Below are positions 46,672 to 59,027 of a stretch of DNA of 64,000 nucleotides, in pieces. How positions within the stretch are numbered: position 1 is the first letter of the stretch; each line of letters starts with the position of its first letter. Origin of the DNA: Emergomyces orientalis (Eukaryota; Ascomycota; Eurotiomycetes; Onygenales; Ajellomycetaceae); NCBI GenBank assembly GCA_002110485.1, contig MOWL01000049.1, positions 1 to 64,000 of the forward strand, in the 5' to 3' direction. The notes beneath the pieces were generated by a model. The model had not been told where the DNA came from. It did not search any database and was given only the letters and a program-made list of their open reading frames with translations. The translations under genes were made by a program, and so were the position numbers.

Positions 46672-47463
46672 ATGTTCTCCGTCATCCTCCCGAGCCGGCC
46701 CTGCCTCACCGACGTAGTCCCAATGTCGTCAGACCCCACTGTCCCCGCAAACAACTTTGCCTTTACCTTTCCCGCCCTACCCAAGTTCTCACACATTGTC
46801 ATTTTCCTCCTACCAGGCGTTGTCTTACCAGCTGACACCGCAGCAGCGGTATATATACAATTCCCAAAGGACCTCATCCTCAGCTCCAACAACGGAACGA
46901 CAAACCAGTCGCTCTCCCCGCCCTCCGCGAAAACATCCCCAGAATTCAAATTTCTAGGTGCAATCGCCAACGAGAAGCCTTCCGCGATCTTCAAAGTGAG
47001 TTTTCCCTCAGGCCGACGACGCACCGAGGCAGAAGAGGAGGATGAAATGATGGATGAAGGCGCCGCCAGCGCCACTCCCGCAGACGCAGCAGATATAAAC
47101 CCCAATGCTACAATCACATTAGGAATCACCATCGAGCCAATGCAGGCCGTTGCGTCAAAGATGGCAGACCTCCAGAGCCAGCTGCAACGGTCATCGTTAC
47201 CATCCACAACGGACCTGACCAAACTGTCCGCGGGTCAACCAGCTGCGGCGGTGACTAAGTGGGTACCGCCGGTCCCCGCAAAAACCCTTGCTCAGCGGAT
47301 TATTGGCAATGCGTTTAATTATTTGGCTAGCTTTGCGGCTACGGATCCCAGGGCGCCGGGTGAGGAGGTTGTGCCATTGAGAGTGTTCAGGGACTGGTGG
47401 ACAAAGTTTGAGAGTAGAATTGATTCTGATCCGGGCTTTTTGGAGAGGGCAGATGGCGTATAG
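46672..47463 (+). CDS. OPI10: Hikeshi/OPI10-family protein (Hsp70 nuclear import carrier)
   Basis: The 263-residue product starts M-F-S-V-I-L-P-S-R-P-C and has the family pattern F-x-F-x-x-P-x-x-x-x-F-S-H-I-V-I-F-L-L-P-G, then F-L-G-A-I-A-N-E-K-P-S-A-I-F-K-V near residues 98-115. The C-terminal part N-A-F-N-Y-L-A-S-F with a final W-W-T-K-F-E-S-R matches the helical end of Hikeshi. In animals Hikeshi carries Hsp70 into the nucleus under heat stress. In yeast the orthologue OPI10 was found through inositol excretion. A Glu/Asp-rich insert (about residues 120-135) and an Ala/Pro stretch are fungal extras. Single exon with an upstream in-frame region lacking ATG; the start at 46672 is the first Met. 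Confidence 0.9.
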   Translation: MFSVILPSRPCLTDVVPMSSDPTVPANNFAFTFPALPKFSHIVIFLLPGVVLPADTAAAVYIQFPKDLILSSNNGTTNQSLSPPSAKTSPEFKFLGAIANEKPSAIFKVSFPSGRRRTEAEEEDEMMDEGAASATPADAADINPNATITLGITIEPMQAVASKMADLQSQLQRSSLPSTTDLTKLSAGQPAAAVTKWVPPVPAKTLAQRIIGNAFNYLASFAATDPRAPGEEVVPLRVFRDWWTKFESRIDSDPGFLERADGV

Positions 47464-47883
47464 GTTTATATTCATTCTTATTTAATAGGTGGTTTAGGTC
47501 TGTGGTCTGCGGGTTGCGAATTATGTATGACGGACCTTTATTTCATTTGAATGAGCAGGGACGCAGGGTTTGCTTGTTTTGGCCTACAGGTATTGCCACA
47601 GAGAGCGGTTGAAAAGATGGTGAAACCTGCAGGTGATACTGGCGCAGGAGGCCATAGTGTGACAAAAAAATAATTACTTTTTTTTTTCCAACATACCTGT
47701 TATGGTCATCTCTACCAACACAACGGAATATAGTCAACTATCTAGGTATCTAAAAACGTGGAGTTAACATCAGCAATTAAATAGGAACAGGGATGCGTTA
47801 TGCATCCAATCCTTATCCACAGATTTACAACAATGGCTCCTAGTGTGCAGTTGGTGTCTTCACAAGCTCATATTGCACCACTG

Positions 47884-48828
47884 TCACTCATTAATCAAAA
47901 ACTCCAAAAATGCTTTTCCAACCACCACTCCATCGTGGTCATTCCCGACGGTAGCCATTCCACCCTCAAAAATCCCCGAAGGAAATATTCCCGCCTCCCG
48001 TCGGGCATCCAGAATTTCTGAAACAATGTCCTTGGTAAATTCGGGATGGCCTTGAACAGAAATAAAGCGGCCCGGCGCATACATGCCCTGCACCTGGCAT
48101 ACGGGCGAGGAGCCGAGCAGAGTAACATTCGGGGGGCAGTAATGGACTATATCGCGATGCATTTGCTGAAGGCGCTGTTTTCGGTTAATATAAAATGAGG
48201 CTACCTAATGTATTGCCAAATCATTTGAATGGAGAAGCAAAAAAAGCGGAAGAAGGGGAGAAAGGAAGTGAACCACGAACCAATTTTTCAACACCAAATA
48301 GTTCCTTTCCTTTGTCCGTGAGGTTCATATCATGCACTGCGACCTCCCAGCCACCTTCATTGGGGCCAACTTTTACCCCCAATGCCCTCCCGATGATTTG
48401 ATGCCCGAAACACACGCCAATAATGCGGACCCGATCCTGCGCGAGGATTTTGGAGGTAAAATCCACAAGTCTGTTTATCCAGGGTATATCGTCAAAGGAG
48501 TTATGTCCTGGGCAGGTTCAGCTTCTTGATCAGAACACTTGTCATATATTGCGGGTAAAATTCCAATATTTGTTCCCGCAAACTTACTCGACCCAGTGAT
48601 CAGCACGGCATCGATGTCCTCTAAATTCGGGTATTTATCTCCCTCCACGACATCCCATTTTGAAATCTCCAGCCCAGTATCCGCATCAATTTTATCGGGC
48701 TGGTTTAACAATTTGGCACTGGACCATAGGAGTGCTTCGAATACCCCGCCATACCCCCCATATTTGGATTTGGTTTGGTCTAAGGGGACGTCGCATTCAA
48801 GGACGGCGATGCGAAGTGGGGTGCGCAT
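47884..48828 (-). CDS. Class I glutamine amidotransferase-like protein
   Basis: Three exons join in phase: 48828-48588, 48507-48281 and 48174-47884, with introns of 80 and 106 bp, giving 252 residues. The fold is GATase1: I-T-G-S-R-H-N-S-F-D near residue 80, the nucleophile elbow V-C-F-G-H-Q-I-I-G (Cys about 115) and Q-G-H-P-E-F with the catalytic His near 210. Length and lack of a synthetase domain resemble the stand-alone fungal GMP-synthase-like amidotransferases (yeast YLR126C type), whose substrate is unsettled. The second donor is GTTCGT, less usual but in phase. Confidence 0.88.
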
Positions 48829-51763
48829 GGAAGCTGGTTTTGTTTTTATAAATACAAGGGGATGGATGTGAAGGAGGTAGGTATATGAAAAGGTCAGGCG
48901 TTTTGTGGTAGGGTGTTTTGTTCCCCTTGGTCAAGATAGGCGGCTATGATGAATAGTACTAGTATGAAACGAAACAAGTCCCGGCTCTATCAGTAGCAGT
49001 CGGCAGCCCGGAAGCGAGATTGATAAGCGAACCCCCGATAACGGGCCCAGCGCTGTCGACCCTCGGAAAGAGTTGTCGCCGCCCAATAAATAAGCGTTTA
49101 TATGGGCGGCTATTCAGGCGTCTCAGCCAATATATGTGGGAGCCGTGGGCTTCCTAGTACGGACTAGCGCCCCGCACACAGCATATATAGCCCCCAGTAG
49201 ATAGGTGCCAATACAACCACTCAGACGTCCAACAATATATAGGTCAATAAGGTTCGGCTAGTCGGCAAAATCCCACCATGCAATATAGGTACAGCTCACC
49301 GTGGCCTACGCCCTCTGACAAAATTTTAGCAATTCCGCCTGTTCCAAATTTCACTGGCTGGGATCAGGGCCCAATGCGAAAAACTAAAATTAAAATTAAA
49401 AAATACCCAACCATCTCCGTTTCCAGGGGAGTGGCCTTGGGGAGAAAATGCTCTCTTAAACGATGACGGTATTTCGACTGTGACTTAGTTCTGACAATGT
49501 GCGATTATTTTCTAAAGGTGCATCTGCAGATCAATTTCGAAATTTACTCTGTGGATGATCAATAATTAGCTGTTCACAAAGGAGGGTTGACACACAGTGA
49601 ACATATGACATTGAAAATACCTCCCTTTAGCACAGTTTCTACAAACCGGAAATAACTAAGTGCTGTCAACTTTGTTTCTCTGAGATTTACATAGATTGCA
49701 AACCCCAAGACTGCAACCTTTCTGAAATGCCCACAGCAAACATGTTTGAATACGCCAATGTTAACTTCTCATACCTCGAGAACTACGTTGAAAAACTGGA
49801 AGCGGGTGTCGCATCCAAAGTTGGTTAAAAGAATCTCTGGGCTTTGGCCTTGCGAAAGTGCAATCGATACCCCAAAGGTAGTGAAATTCAATTCACCTTC
49901 CAGCCGGCAGACCACCAGGCCATTGCTGATGACAGGAAGCACTGGCATTTTGTGCCGCTGCATGTCCGCAAAGAACCTTTCAAAAAAAGAAAACTTCAGC
50001 ACAATCAGATCATTTTATCAACATTATCCTCTTGCAACTCTAGGCCGTTTTTGGAGGTGTTTTATTCTCTCGTCCGCCTACTTTTCTCGACTCGACTCGA
50101 CTCTATTGAAATTGATACACCCAGCATCTTCGAAACGACTGCTTAGTGCGCTTTGCCACGGAGTGTAGAATAATCACCTCAGGTGCATTTTGTGGCCTCA
50201 GGGCTGGCGTTGTGTTGTGGCTTCCCTGGGCATTGTCAATTTTCCCAACCTCATATGAATGGGAGTACTGGGGAATATCTCCGATAAATTTCTGCTACGG
50301 AACATGTCGATGGACCGCCGTTAGGCCCGGCGCGCGTGGCTGCCCGCCGACCTTTACTATTCGTTGGAGGGTACCTCTCTGGGACCTGAGCTGGTGAAAC
50401 AATGAAGAATACACACTCTCCAGCAAGCCATGAAAGCAATCAGTATAAAAAACTCTATCTCACTGACGACGAGTGCCATTCTAGACAGGTATGACGGAAT
50501 TGACCCATTTGTCGCCGCACACCCCCACCAGATGAGTTTGTTGGAAGACGCATCCACCCTCTTGAGCAGAGCACAGGAACATATTCCAAATAGTACGTTC
50601 CTACGGTGATGGTTAAGCGATTAGATCAACTCGAGTGTGAAGGTAGATCATTGTAGTATATGTTGACGACTATAGATTGTAGGAGGCACAACTGGAGACG
50701 GAGTATATCATGCATATGAAATGGAAGAATTAAGGAGGCAGAGGCATGAGCGTTCTCTACTGAGAGCTAGGGGAACATGAATCCTGACGAGGTCAGATGC
50801 GGGGCAAAAATCTTAGAGTGGAATCCTCACATCAAATCACTGGCTCTAATAAGCTGCTAGGGAGTCGTTGTCGAGAGGGTTAAGGTTAAGATAAAGGACA
50901 CGTGGGTGGGGCGCCGGAAGGACAATCAGCTTGTCTAGAGCGCACATCCTTTCCAAAATTAACGCTTCTGTTGATTTTCCCGAAGAACCTAGAAATACCC
51001 CTGCAATATTTAGAATTGAGTGATGAATCTAGATGTACAGTTTATCCCGCACCGCTCATACAGATGCATAACTAATAATAGCCTAGTCAGCATTATACGT
51101 TCATACGATTTGCCAGCTGAGACACACGCAATAAGTTACGAAATATGACCCACCGATTGGCTACAGATAAAATATTGATATGATAATTCCGAATTTATCC
51201 CCCCAGGAAAAAGTAAGTAAGTAGGACTGATGAAATGGGAAAATCCTACGTATCAGTGCCTATTTCTCGTCTTTGTCCATGGAACTGTCGGCAATCAACA
51301 CCTGAATAGCTAGAAAGTGCGTTCTTTGAGAAATTGCGATTCTTATTTCATGATTTAGAAAGTGCCTCCTTGTCTCAACAGCCATTTTAGCTCACAATTC
51401 GCACAGAGAAAAAAGAAGAAAAAAAGGGAAAACAAGAGGGTACGTACGGGTGATATTATTATTAAGGAAACAAAAAGAGAAGGAAAAGAGGAGAGATATA
51501 ATAAAAAGGAGATACAGGAAGAGAGAAGAAGAAAAGAAAAAACAAAGGGAAGTCTATCAGAGTTGTTAGGGCTGTAAATGTTCTTTTTTATGTAAAAAGA
51601 AAATCCTATCGTTCCATTCATTCAATTCTCGCGCGTAAGCATAGAAAGTTTTTCGTTTTTCTTTTTCTTTTCTTTTTTTTTTTTTTTTGAGGGAGGGGGG
51701 CAATGTAGAATTGCGGGATGGTTGAGAGTAATAAAACTTTTCGATCTATAATTATGGAGGATA
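48829..51763. other. Gene-poor stretch with coding relics
   Basis: About 2.9 kb without a supported gene. Two overlapping plus-strand frames at 49746-50168 and a stretch of about 55 codons near 50430-50600 (D-R-Y-D-G-I-D-P-F-V-A-A-H) look protein-like but have no intact start-to-stop structure, so they may be relics. The 51400-51700 part is purine-rich low-complexity sequence with a poly(T) near 51665-51688. Confidence 0.4.
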
Positions 51764-52598
51764 TTATTGCGTTGAGAGGAGGGTGAATGCAGGTGCAGGG
51801 AGCTTTTCACGCCCTTTGAGAAAATCAAGTTCAAGCATGAAAATGAAACCGAGCAGCGTGCCTCCGAGTTTCTGAACAAGAGCTCCGGCGGCACTTGCGG
51901 ATCCGCCTATGTAGAGGAATATGAGTCAGTGCCGGTAAAATATAATGGGTGATGAACCTACATATGTAGGTACATTCAAATATGCAACGTGCGGTATGAC
52001 AGCAAAGGGTCGGTCTGTGACAAAAGAAAGGAAGACACGTAGAGACACAGGTACCAAGAGGAACACAACAAACAGAATGAAAAGAGAAGTATATACCTGT
52101 TGCAATAATGTCATCCACCACAATGACTTTCTGCCCAGGCTTGATAGAGTCTGCTTGCATTTGGAAGAAATCCTGACCATACTCCTTCTGATAGGTCTCT
52201 GTCTCAACAGGGCCAGGTAGCTTTCCCTTCTTCCTCACTGGTACAAATGCAGCACCCAATTTCAATGCAAGGGACGGCCCAAACAAGAAACCTCTGGCTT
52301 CCAAACCAACAACAACATCCGGCTTCTGGTCTTGTCCGTATGTCTCAAGAATGTGCAATTCCAAACTTCTTAACAGGGCTTCGTGGAGAGAGACATCTGC
52401 AAAGATGGGAAGAATGTCTTCAAATAGGATCCCTTTGGAGGGGAAGTCTGGGAACTGGCGCAGCGCACCGCGCAGTCTTATCTTAAGACTGGTGAGTTCG
52501 GCGGCGCCGGAGGGATTGGCGGGGGTGTGTCCGGAGACTTGGGCGGTGGTGGCATCAGGATGAGTAGATGTCAAATGGTTCGAGGTGGAAAGACTCAT
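51764..52598 (-). CDS. APT1: Adenine phosphoribosyltransferase
   Basis: APRT salvages adenine with PRPP to give AMP. Exon 1 is 52598-52097 and exon 2 is 51906-51764, separated by a 190-bp intron (GTATAT..TACATAG), 214 residues in total. Residues 38 onward are typical: L-R-Q-F-P-D-F-P-S-K-G-I-L-F-E-D, G-L-E-A-R-G-F-L-F-G, P-V-R-K-K-G-K-L-P-G, and the PRPP-binding loop V-I-V-V-D-D-I-I-A-T-G-G-S, which is split by the intron after the first base of its Gly codon. The first 37 residues are Ser/Thr-rich and absent from yeast Apt1. The chosen ATG lies just below a GA microsatellite that would be in the 5' UTR. Confidence 0.94.
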
Positions 52599-52623
52599 GC
52601 TTGATAAGGAGAAGGAAAGTGTG

Positions 52624-52650
52624 GAGAGAGAGAGAGAGAGAGAGAGAGAA
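52624..52650. repeat. (GA)n microsatellite upstream of APRT
   Basis: An uninterrupted GA run (CT on the coding strand) about 25-50 bp upstream of the APRT start codon, probably in its 5' UTR. Pyrimidine-rich CT tracts are common near fungal promoters. Confidence 0.85.
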
Positions 52651-53182
52651 AAGAGGGGGGGAGGGGAAGAGGGAAGGAGAGGATGTGTTGTTGCTGGCTT
52701 CGAATAAGTAATAACGGATAAGAGATAACACTGTGAAATAGAATCAGATAGCCAGCAACAAAAATAAGAACAATATAATCTCTTAAACCTCAAACTCAAA
52801 AATCACTCTACTGTCTTTCTGTCCATTCAGAATCTGCACTCTGAAATTAGTGGGAATTATGAAAGGTGAAGGCTGCTGGAGGGCCAGGTTCCCCTCGATG
52901 CCACGTGATCGGATAACAGTTCCACATATGGACTAGCTCCTCTTTGAAGATCAGGTGATATTTTATCGCTTAAAGCAGCCTCTCAAAATTTTCCCCTTTT
53001 AAAGGCAGTCTGCTCTCATTCCTTTTCTCTTCTGTTCATTTTATTTCCCCCCTGGATCTCTATAGATTCCATTGATCTATTTTACAACAAAGAATTAACA
53101 AGCATATTTGACTAGCGGACTTGTTTCACGCTGTGGTCAATGCATTGCCATCGATAACCTTCATTGCTAGGGTTTCTGCAGA

Positions 53183-54943
53183 ATGTCTCCTGCTCAAATT
53201 ACAGAGCAGGCGGAGCAAGAACAGAACAAAGACATCGTAGCTTTGGCCAGAGGCTTCGATACCCTTATTGAAACCATTCAGAAACTGACATGGCAAGAAA
53301 GAGAGTTGTGGAATAAGCTTCAGTTTGCTCATGATGAGGTTCGTTTTCCCCGTTCTCCTTCCCCTATTTTTAACAACACCTTCATCCTCACCGTAACCAA
53401 CCCGTTTGCCTTGCATGATGAGAGAACTTTAATTAGCTCTAGATCAGAAGCCGCAACTTTGCGGCAGTGACTGATTCAATTGCATGTATTATCTGATTTG
53501 GCATATACATTATCACACTTCGTACTTCAAACTACTTCAAGTAGCATTATCTGACATGATGATATACAGTATTTGAAGCTTGCCAACCAACTACCCAACC
53601 GCTCTGCCACTGAAACTGAAATAGCTGAGAAGATATCTCCCGTGCCTTTTCAAAAGACCAACTGCGATACCTCTGTGGACCACACAGGGTGGATTTATGA
53701 CGTAGAAAAGGCTGGCTACATTACAGCTTCAGAGCTGGAGGTGATCGCCAGGGGACTTGAAGCCTACAGAGGCTTAGCGGACAGACGTGTTACGCGGGAT
53801 GGTTATCATCATAATAACAATACATGCCTCGTTGCAGTGGATGCGAAAGCTAGGTCTTCTATTGAGCGTGATTTCACTGTTAAGGGTGTACAAGGTAACC
53901 TTCGTTGTCCGTTTGCAATTCCGAACGGCAATGGGGCTGCATCTAAGTTGGCGAACATAAACTCAAATGCTTGCGCGCAAGACCTTGATCCTATCAAAGC
54001 TGAATCTCTCCAGGATACGCGCTCTGCTTCGGTTCAAGATACTGCTCCCAGGTGTCCAATTAGGTATCTAGATGACCACTCTCCAGAGGAAGTGGCAAAA
54101 TATTTCCAAAACCACAAACATGAGATACCTCGCAGCCATGCTATTTGTATCCAGCGATATCAAAAAGACTCCCAGAGCATCCGTCAACTCGATGAGAAAT
54201 ACGGCGACATGGTCAATATGATCAAGGGACTGGGTCTTTATCATCAGCCGTATCTGTCCTCAACCCAAGCACCGGGTAGACTAGGCGATTCGGGCTCTGT
54301 TTCCGTCGGAAGAGTAGAAAAATGGGCTGAGGATGTTAGCGCTAAGTCACCGGAGATAGAGGTCATGGCAGCTTCCCATCAAAGAGAGGATAATGATAAA
54401 AAGGAGGGGGAGGCCGAGGAGGAGGACCAAAGGCACAGCTATTTCAATAGGCCACTCCGAGATGTTCGAGTAGGCGAGTCACCCAGTAGACCTTGGGGAA
54501 TTCATGTTCCGATTTCTCAAAAAGTTGCCCAAAGCCCCATTGTTTCACCCATTGCACCAGTAGTCGGCGATGGGGGTACAGAGTTGGCAGATTATGACAA
54601 GGATACTCTGGAGAAATCATCCGTCTCAACCCCAATGCCTGAGAAACCGAGAATGTCGCTGGCTGTGGGCCGTTGTCCGTTCCATGCTCGTGTGGATAAG
54701 GACGACCAACCAGCGACGATCCTTCCCGGCTCCGCGGCTGCTGATATACAATCAGAGGAGAATTCTAGACGTCAACCCCTCGACAATTTAGCCCCTCCCT
54801 CCAACCCTACTGAAACCCAACCACCTCCGTCCTCTCCCGCACCGTCTAAGATGGTGTTTCATGGGCCCGTATTTTTTGGTTATTCGGCAGAAGAAGCTGC
54901 TACCCTACTACAGCAACTCAATCATTCCAGTGGTCTGAAATAA
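53183..54943 (+). CDS. Conserved fungal protein with three Cys-Pro motifs, function unknown
   Basis: Exon 1 (53183-53338) and exon 2 (53570-54943) join in phase across a 231-bp intron with a GTTCGT donor and ATACAG acceptor, giving 509 residues. The N-terminal 55 residues look helical (I-E-T-I-Q-K-L-T-W-Q-E-R-E-L). Three similar motifs stand out: R-C-P-F (Cys about 165), R-C-P-I (about 214) and R-C-P-F-H (about 421). The region after the second, S-P-E-E-V-A-K-Y-F-Q-N-H-K-H-E-I-P, is the most conserved-looking block. The rest is disordered, acidic and Pro/Ser-rich. No membrane segment is present. Cys-Pro motifs can bind haem in regulatory proteins, but nothing here proves it. Confidence 0.75.
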
Positions 54944-56456
54944 ACATACTGTACAGGTTACTTTTCTTCCTCGCGCTATATTTTTTTGGTTTTAAGTAGG
55001 CAAATTTGTCTAAATATACCCACTGTCGCGGTTTTGCACCTGATCCTCGCCTTTTTTCTCCCTCGTACCTTTTAGTGACGTGCAGCTTTAAATGTAATGT
55101 ATTTGTCACCTGGCAAGCGTCAGCTGCACATGAGGTTGCTTTCTTATTTCACGTTCCGTCCGGAGCGCAATTTGGTGGAGGACGAGCAGGAGAATGGTGG
55201 AGGTGGTGATGGGGAAATGAATAGCAGTGGCGTGAAGGGGGTTATGACTGGTGGTTCGTATAGTCCTTGAAGGGCCTGCGGATGGGAAGTCTGCTGGGAT
55301 TGATCTTAGTCCGTTCAACTACCGCATCCGCCGCAATATCTGCTGCGGTTACGAACACCAAGATAAGCCAAAAACGACATTTTATGATAAATTCTCCGAC
55401 GACGAAACAAATTCCGAAACCCCTGCTAAGAAATCGCCCTCAAGCTACCGAAAACAACCACGCAAACTCCTACAACATAACTCCGGCAAAAGCCCATAAC
55501 TGGGTTTTCCGGCCCCTAACTTCAACCAGTGAGGAACTCAACAAACTTTTCCTCATTATGCACAGCGGAATCAAGATGCCAGCGGCATTCCCGGCTCCTC
55601 CACTGAAAAATATCTGGGGCCGGTGAGGTGGTGTCCATTCTCGACGCGCTAATCTACAAGTTACTCTTTAGTGTTTTGTCAGGTAATAAATACCCTCTGC
55701 ATTAGTGTTTCAAGGGCTTGTAAGCAGATTTGGGCTTCCTCTGGAACAGAAGAGCGAAGACGAGAAAGAAGGAGAGGTGAAAGAAAAGATAGAAGAAGAG
55801 AAAGGAGGTTGCCTACCTTGATGAGATTACAACTTTTACGGACTTTGGGGTTAAGTCAAGAGATTCAGGTTTTTGAAATACCCGCTGCGTCAGCTGCTTA
55901 TTATACATGAGAAGAATTATCTGAGGTGTAGGGTCGGAACAGTTCAAGTGCGGGTATGGTTGAGGAGAGCCGGGAGTTGCAGCGAGGGGCCAGGGTTCTG
56001 TTATTGAACATACTGTTCAAAGGATGTGGAATAAAGGGAGGAACCAGAATGAAAAGGGGAAGATTGTGGTGAATCCTAGGAGTAAAAACTGGTGATCATG
56101 GATGGGGGGAATGTATGAAAGAACACGAGAGCTCTCTGATACAATGCAGCAATTGCAGATGAGATAAATGTATTCTGTTGTATATTGTGTATTTCGTCTG
56201 GATGTATTTGAATATATTTGAAAATATGTCCCCTCGCTGGCAACCTGGAGAACGCCATCTTGGCTTGATTGTTGATTGTGCACAGAAAACGCTAAGCCAA
56301 ATAACGTTAAGTCAAAGAAACCTGGCGCGATCTTGCTCTAAATTTCCTTCCCCTAGCCATGGAGCTTCAAGTCGAACTTTAGTAGGTAGCCACCTCTCGA
56401 CACCCCAGCTCCTTTTCTGCAACAGTTCCGTCTGATTGGGATGGTCGGAAAGGGAA
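54944..56456. other. Intergenic with one small frame
   Basis: Apart from the small frame at 55282-55626 no gene is supported. A purine-rich run is found at 55740-55810. Confidence 0.4.
55282..55626 (+). CDS. Possible small protein, 114 residues
   Basis: ATG 55282 opens M-G-S-L-L-G-L-I-L-V-R-S, a short hydrophobic start followed by an Ala/Thr-rich, Lys/Arg-containing and nearly acid-free stretch, then W-V-F-R-P-L and a Pro-rich end. That N-terminus could be a mitochondrial or secretory signal. No homologue is recognised, there is no second exon to test the model, and a second frame overlaps it, so it may be chance. Confidence 0.25.
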   Translation: MGSLLGLILVRSTTASAAISAAVTNTKISQKRHFMINSPTTKQIPKPLLRNRPQATENNHANSYNITPAKAHNWVFRPLTSTSEELNKLFLIMHSGIKMPAAFPAPPLKNIWGR

Positions 56457-58525
56457 ATGGATATCTTCTGGTCCCTCTTTGATAAAATTAACGACTGCAC
56501 ACCCAGCCAATTGGTCACCACAGTAATTGGGCTGGTTCTCGCCGCATGGACGCTCAAGCAGCTCGTGTTTGGCAGCTGTGAAGCACCTCCCGTCGCGTAT
56601 CAAGTACCAATTCCCCCTGAGCTATCGGATAACTGGGATGGGAAGACGTGGGATGATGTTAGTGTAAAGGATAGGGAAATTTTGGAGTGTCAAGCAAATG
56701 GGGTAAGTTTAGTTCCATCCGATCTTTCTTTGACAACAGAATGCCTGTACTCGTGAAGTATATCATTTCACTAATGGTTTTGTTTTAATTTAGAAATGGA
56801 ATGATGGGAAAATCCTTAGTTACTGTCCCGCTGACGGACGTATACTCGGAGACGTAAACCGCGGAATCAAACCAGCAACAAAGCAAGATATAGACCTTGC
56901 GGTCACGCGAGCGGAAGCTGCGCAATTGAGATGGCAGCATACAACTTTTGCTGAGAGGAGGAGGGTATTGAGAACGCTATTGAAGTGCGCATATGAAACC
57001 CTTCCACAATGCTTTGCTATGTTTCAATGACTGACAATTTGAGCTGCTCTACAGGTATCTCCTCGAACATCAGGATGAAATCGTGTCCGCGTGTTGTCTC
57101 GACTCGGGAAAGACGAAGGTTGATGCCGCGTTTGGTGAGATCTTGGTTACAGCCGAGAAGTTAAAATGGACTATTGACCACGGGGAGAAATCCCTTGCGA
57201 CTGACCGCCGACCCACGAATCTACTTATGATGTACAAAAGGAACACCGTTCGTTATGAGCCTCTTGGAGTCATCCTGGCCTGTATATCATGGAACTACCC
57301 CTTTCACAACTTGATATCGCCGGTTATCAGCTCCATATTTGCTGGGAATGCTGTAATCATTAAACCCTCCGAACATACAGCTTGGAGTTCCATCTACTTT
57401 TGTGATATCATCCGTGGAGCACTTACCAGCTGTGGGCACCCGGAAGATCTAGTCCAACCTGCTGTTTGTCTTCCTAGGGAAGCGGACAACTTGACATCTC
57501 ATCGTGGCGTGAACCATATCATTTTCATCGGCTCCCGACCTGTTGCGCACCATGTCTGCAAATCAGCTGCAAAATCACTCACGCATGTCACAGTGGAACT
57601 TGGTGGAAAGGATCCCGCTGTTATTCTCGACGATCCAACCACCATCAAGAGTCTCCCTAGTATTACCTCAATTCTCATGCGGGGCGTCTTTCAATCCGCT
57701 GGCCAAAATTGTGTTGGAATAGAGCGCATTATCGCACTTCCAGGAACCTATGATAAAATCCTAGAAGCCGTCACCCCTAGAATAAAGGCTCTCCGACTTG
57801 GATCCGTACTCTCTGAGTCGAGAGAATATTCAAGAAACCCAGGGCAAGGACTTTCAACTCCTGACATGGGAGCGATGGTCTCTCAGAGGTCATTTGACGA
57901 ATTAGAAGCTTTGATCACTGAAGCAGTGGAACAAGGCGCGCATCTCGTCTATGGCGGCAAACGCTATAAACACTCAAAATATCCTCTTGGGCATTATTTC
58001 ACCCCTACACTCCTAGCCAATGTGAATACGTCGATGCGGATCGCAAATACTGAAGTATTCGGACCTGTCTTCCTGCTCATGCCAGCCAAGGACGTATCTG
58101 ATGCCATTAGAATAGCAAATTCCACAGAGTTCGGGCTAGGTGCGAGCGTTTTTGGGCATAATGGAAGGGACGTCGAAAAGTGCGTTGCGCAAATCAAGGC
58201 GGGAATGGTTTCCGTTAATGACTTTGCCACCTACTATGCCGTGGGACTGCCATTTGGTGGAGTGAAAGGCAGTGGGTATGGTCGATTTGGCGGAGCAGAA
58301 GGGCTGAAGAATTTGTGCAATATGAAGGCGGTCTGTGAGGATCGGTACCCCTTGATTCAAACGCATATCCCACCAACCGTCGACTATCCGATTCAGAAAG
58401 GAGCTGGGCAGAAAAGAGATGGACGGGGCGCGTGGGAAATGTGCAAAGGGATTGTGGAGACGGGATATCAACCTTCTCTTGCGGGGAAAGTGAAGGGTGT
58501 GGGGAAAATTCTGAAGAATCTATGA
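56457..58525 (+). CDS. MSC7: Msc7-type aldehyde dehydrogenase, N-terminally membrane anchored
   Basis: Exons 56457-56702, 56794-56984 and 57055-58525 join in phase with introns of 91 and 70 bp, giving 635 residues. Residues 15-40 form a hydrophobic segment (L-V-T-T-V-I-G-L-V-L-A-A-W) that should anchor the protein. The ALDH domain has I-S-W-N-Y-P-F-H-N (the Asn of the oxyanion hole), K-P-S-E-H-T, the general base in V-E-L-G-G-K-D-P, the catalytic Cys in F-Q-S-A-G-Q-N-C-V-G and E-V-F-G-P-V. The domain is followed by a basic C-terminal extension of about 70 residues. Yeast Msc7 was found in a meiotic sister-chromatid recombination screen and its substrate is not settled. Confidence 0.92.
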
Positions 58526-59027
58526 TAACTGCCCACCGAAAGAAACGAAATGAGGCAGAACAGAAATACGGTTTTCAAAGTTGGGATTCTGGAGTGTACG
58601 CTAGCAATGGTAACGTTCTTAATCACATTTAAGAAGTAATATAACCCAACTAATTGGGATAAATTTTCATTCAGATATTTTGACAGAAATCATATTTGCT
58701 GGAAATAGGTTTAAAAACCGCAATGCGCACGTGAAATGGGATATCAAAGCAGAAGGGATGACATGAAAAACAGAACAGGGTACTCAAGCAAGCAAAAGGC
58801 ACAATTCCTCAAACCATAACAATATCCAACTCTTCAACCTTCCCCTTCACTCTCCAAAAAGCACATAACAGTTATTATCTCGTTAACTTGTGCAAATGTT
58901 GCTATAATAATACAATTTATCAATAAGCATCGAACAGAATCAAGACTCCTGCCATTTTCATCTCAACAGCCCAACAGGGCAGCCCTCCCCCGACTATTTT
59001 CGTCACAGACTTTTAGAAAAGCTCTCT
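58526..59027. other. Intergenic, convergent 3' ends
   Basis: Between the 3' ends of MSC7 and the small minus-strand gene. AT-rich, no gene seen. Confidence 0.6.
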
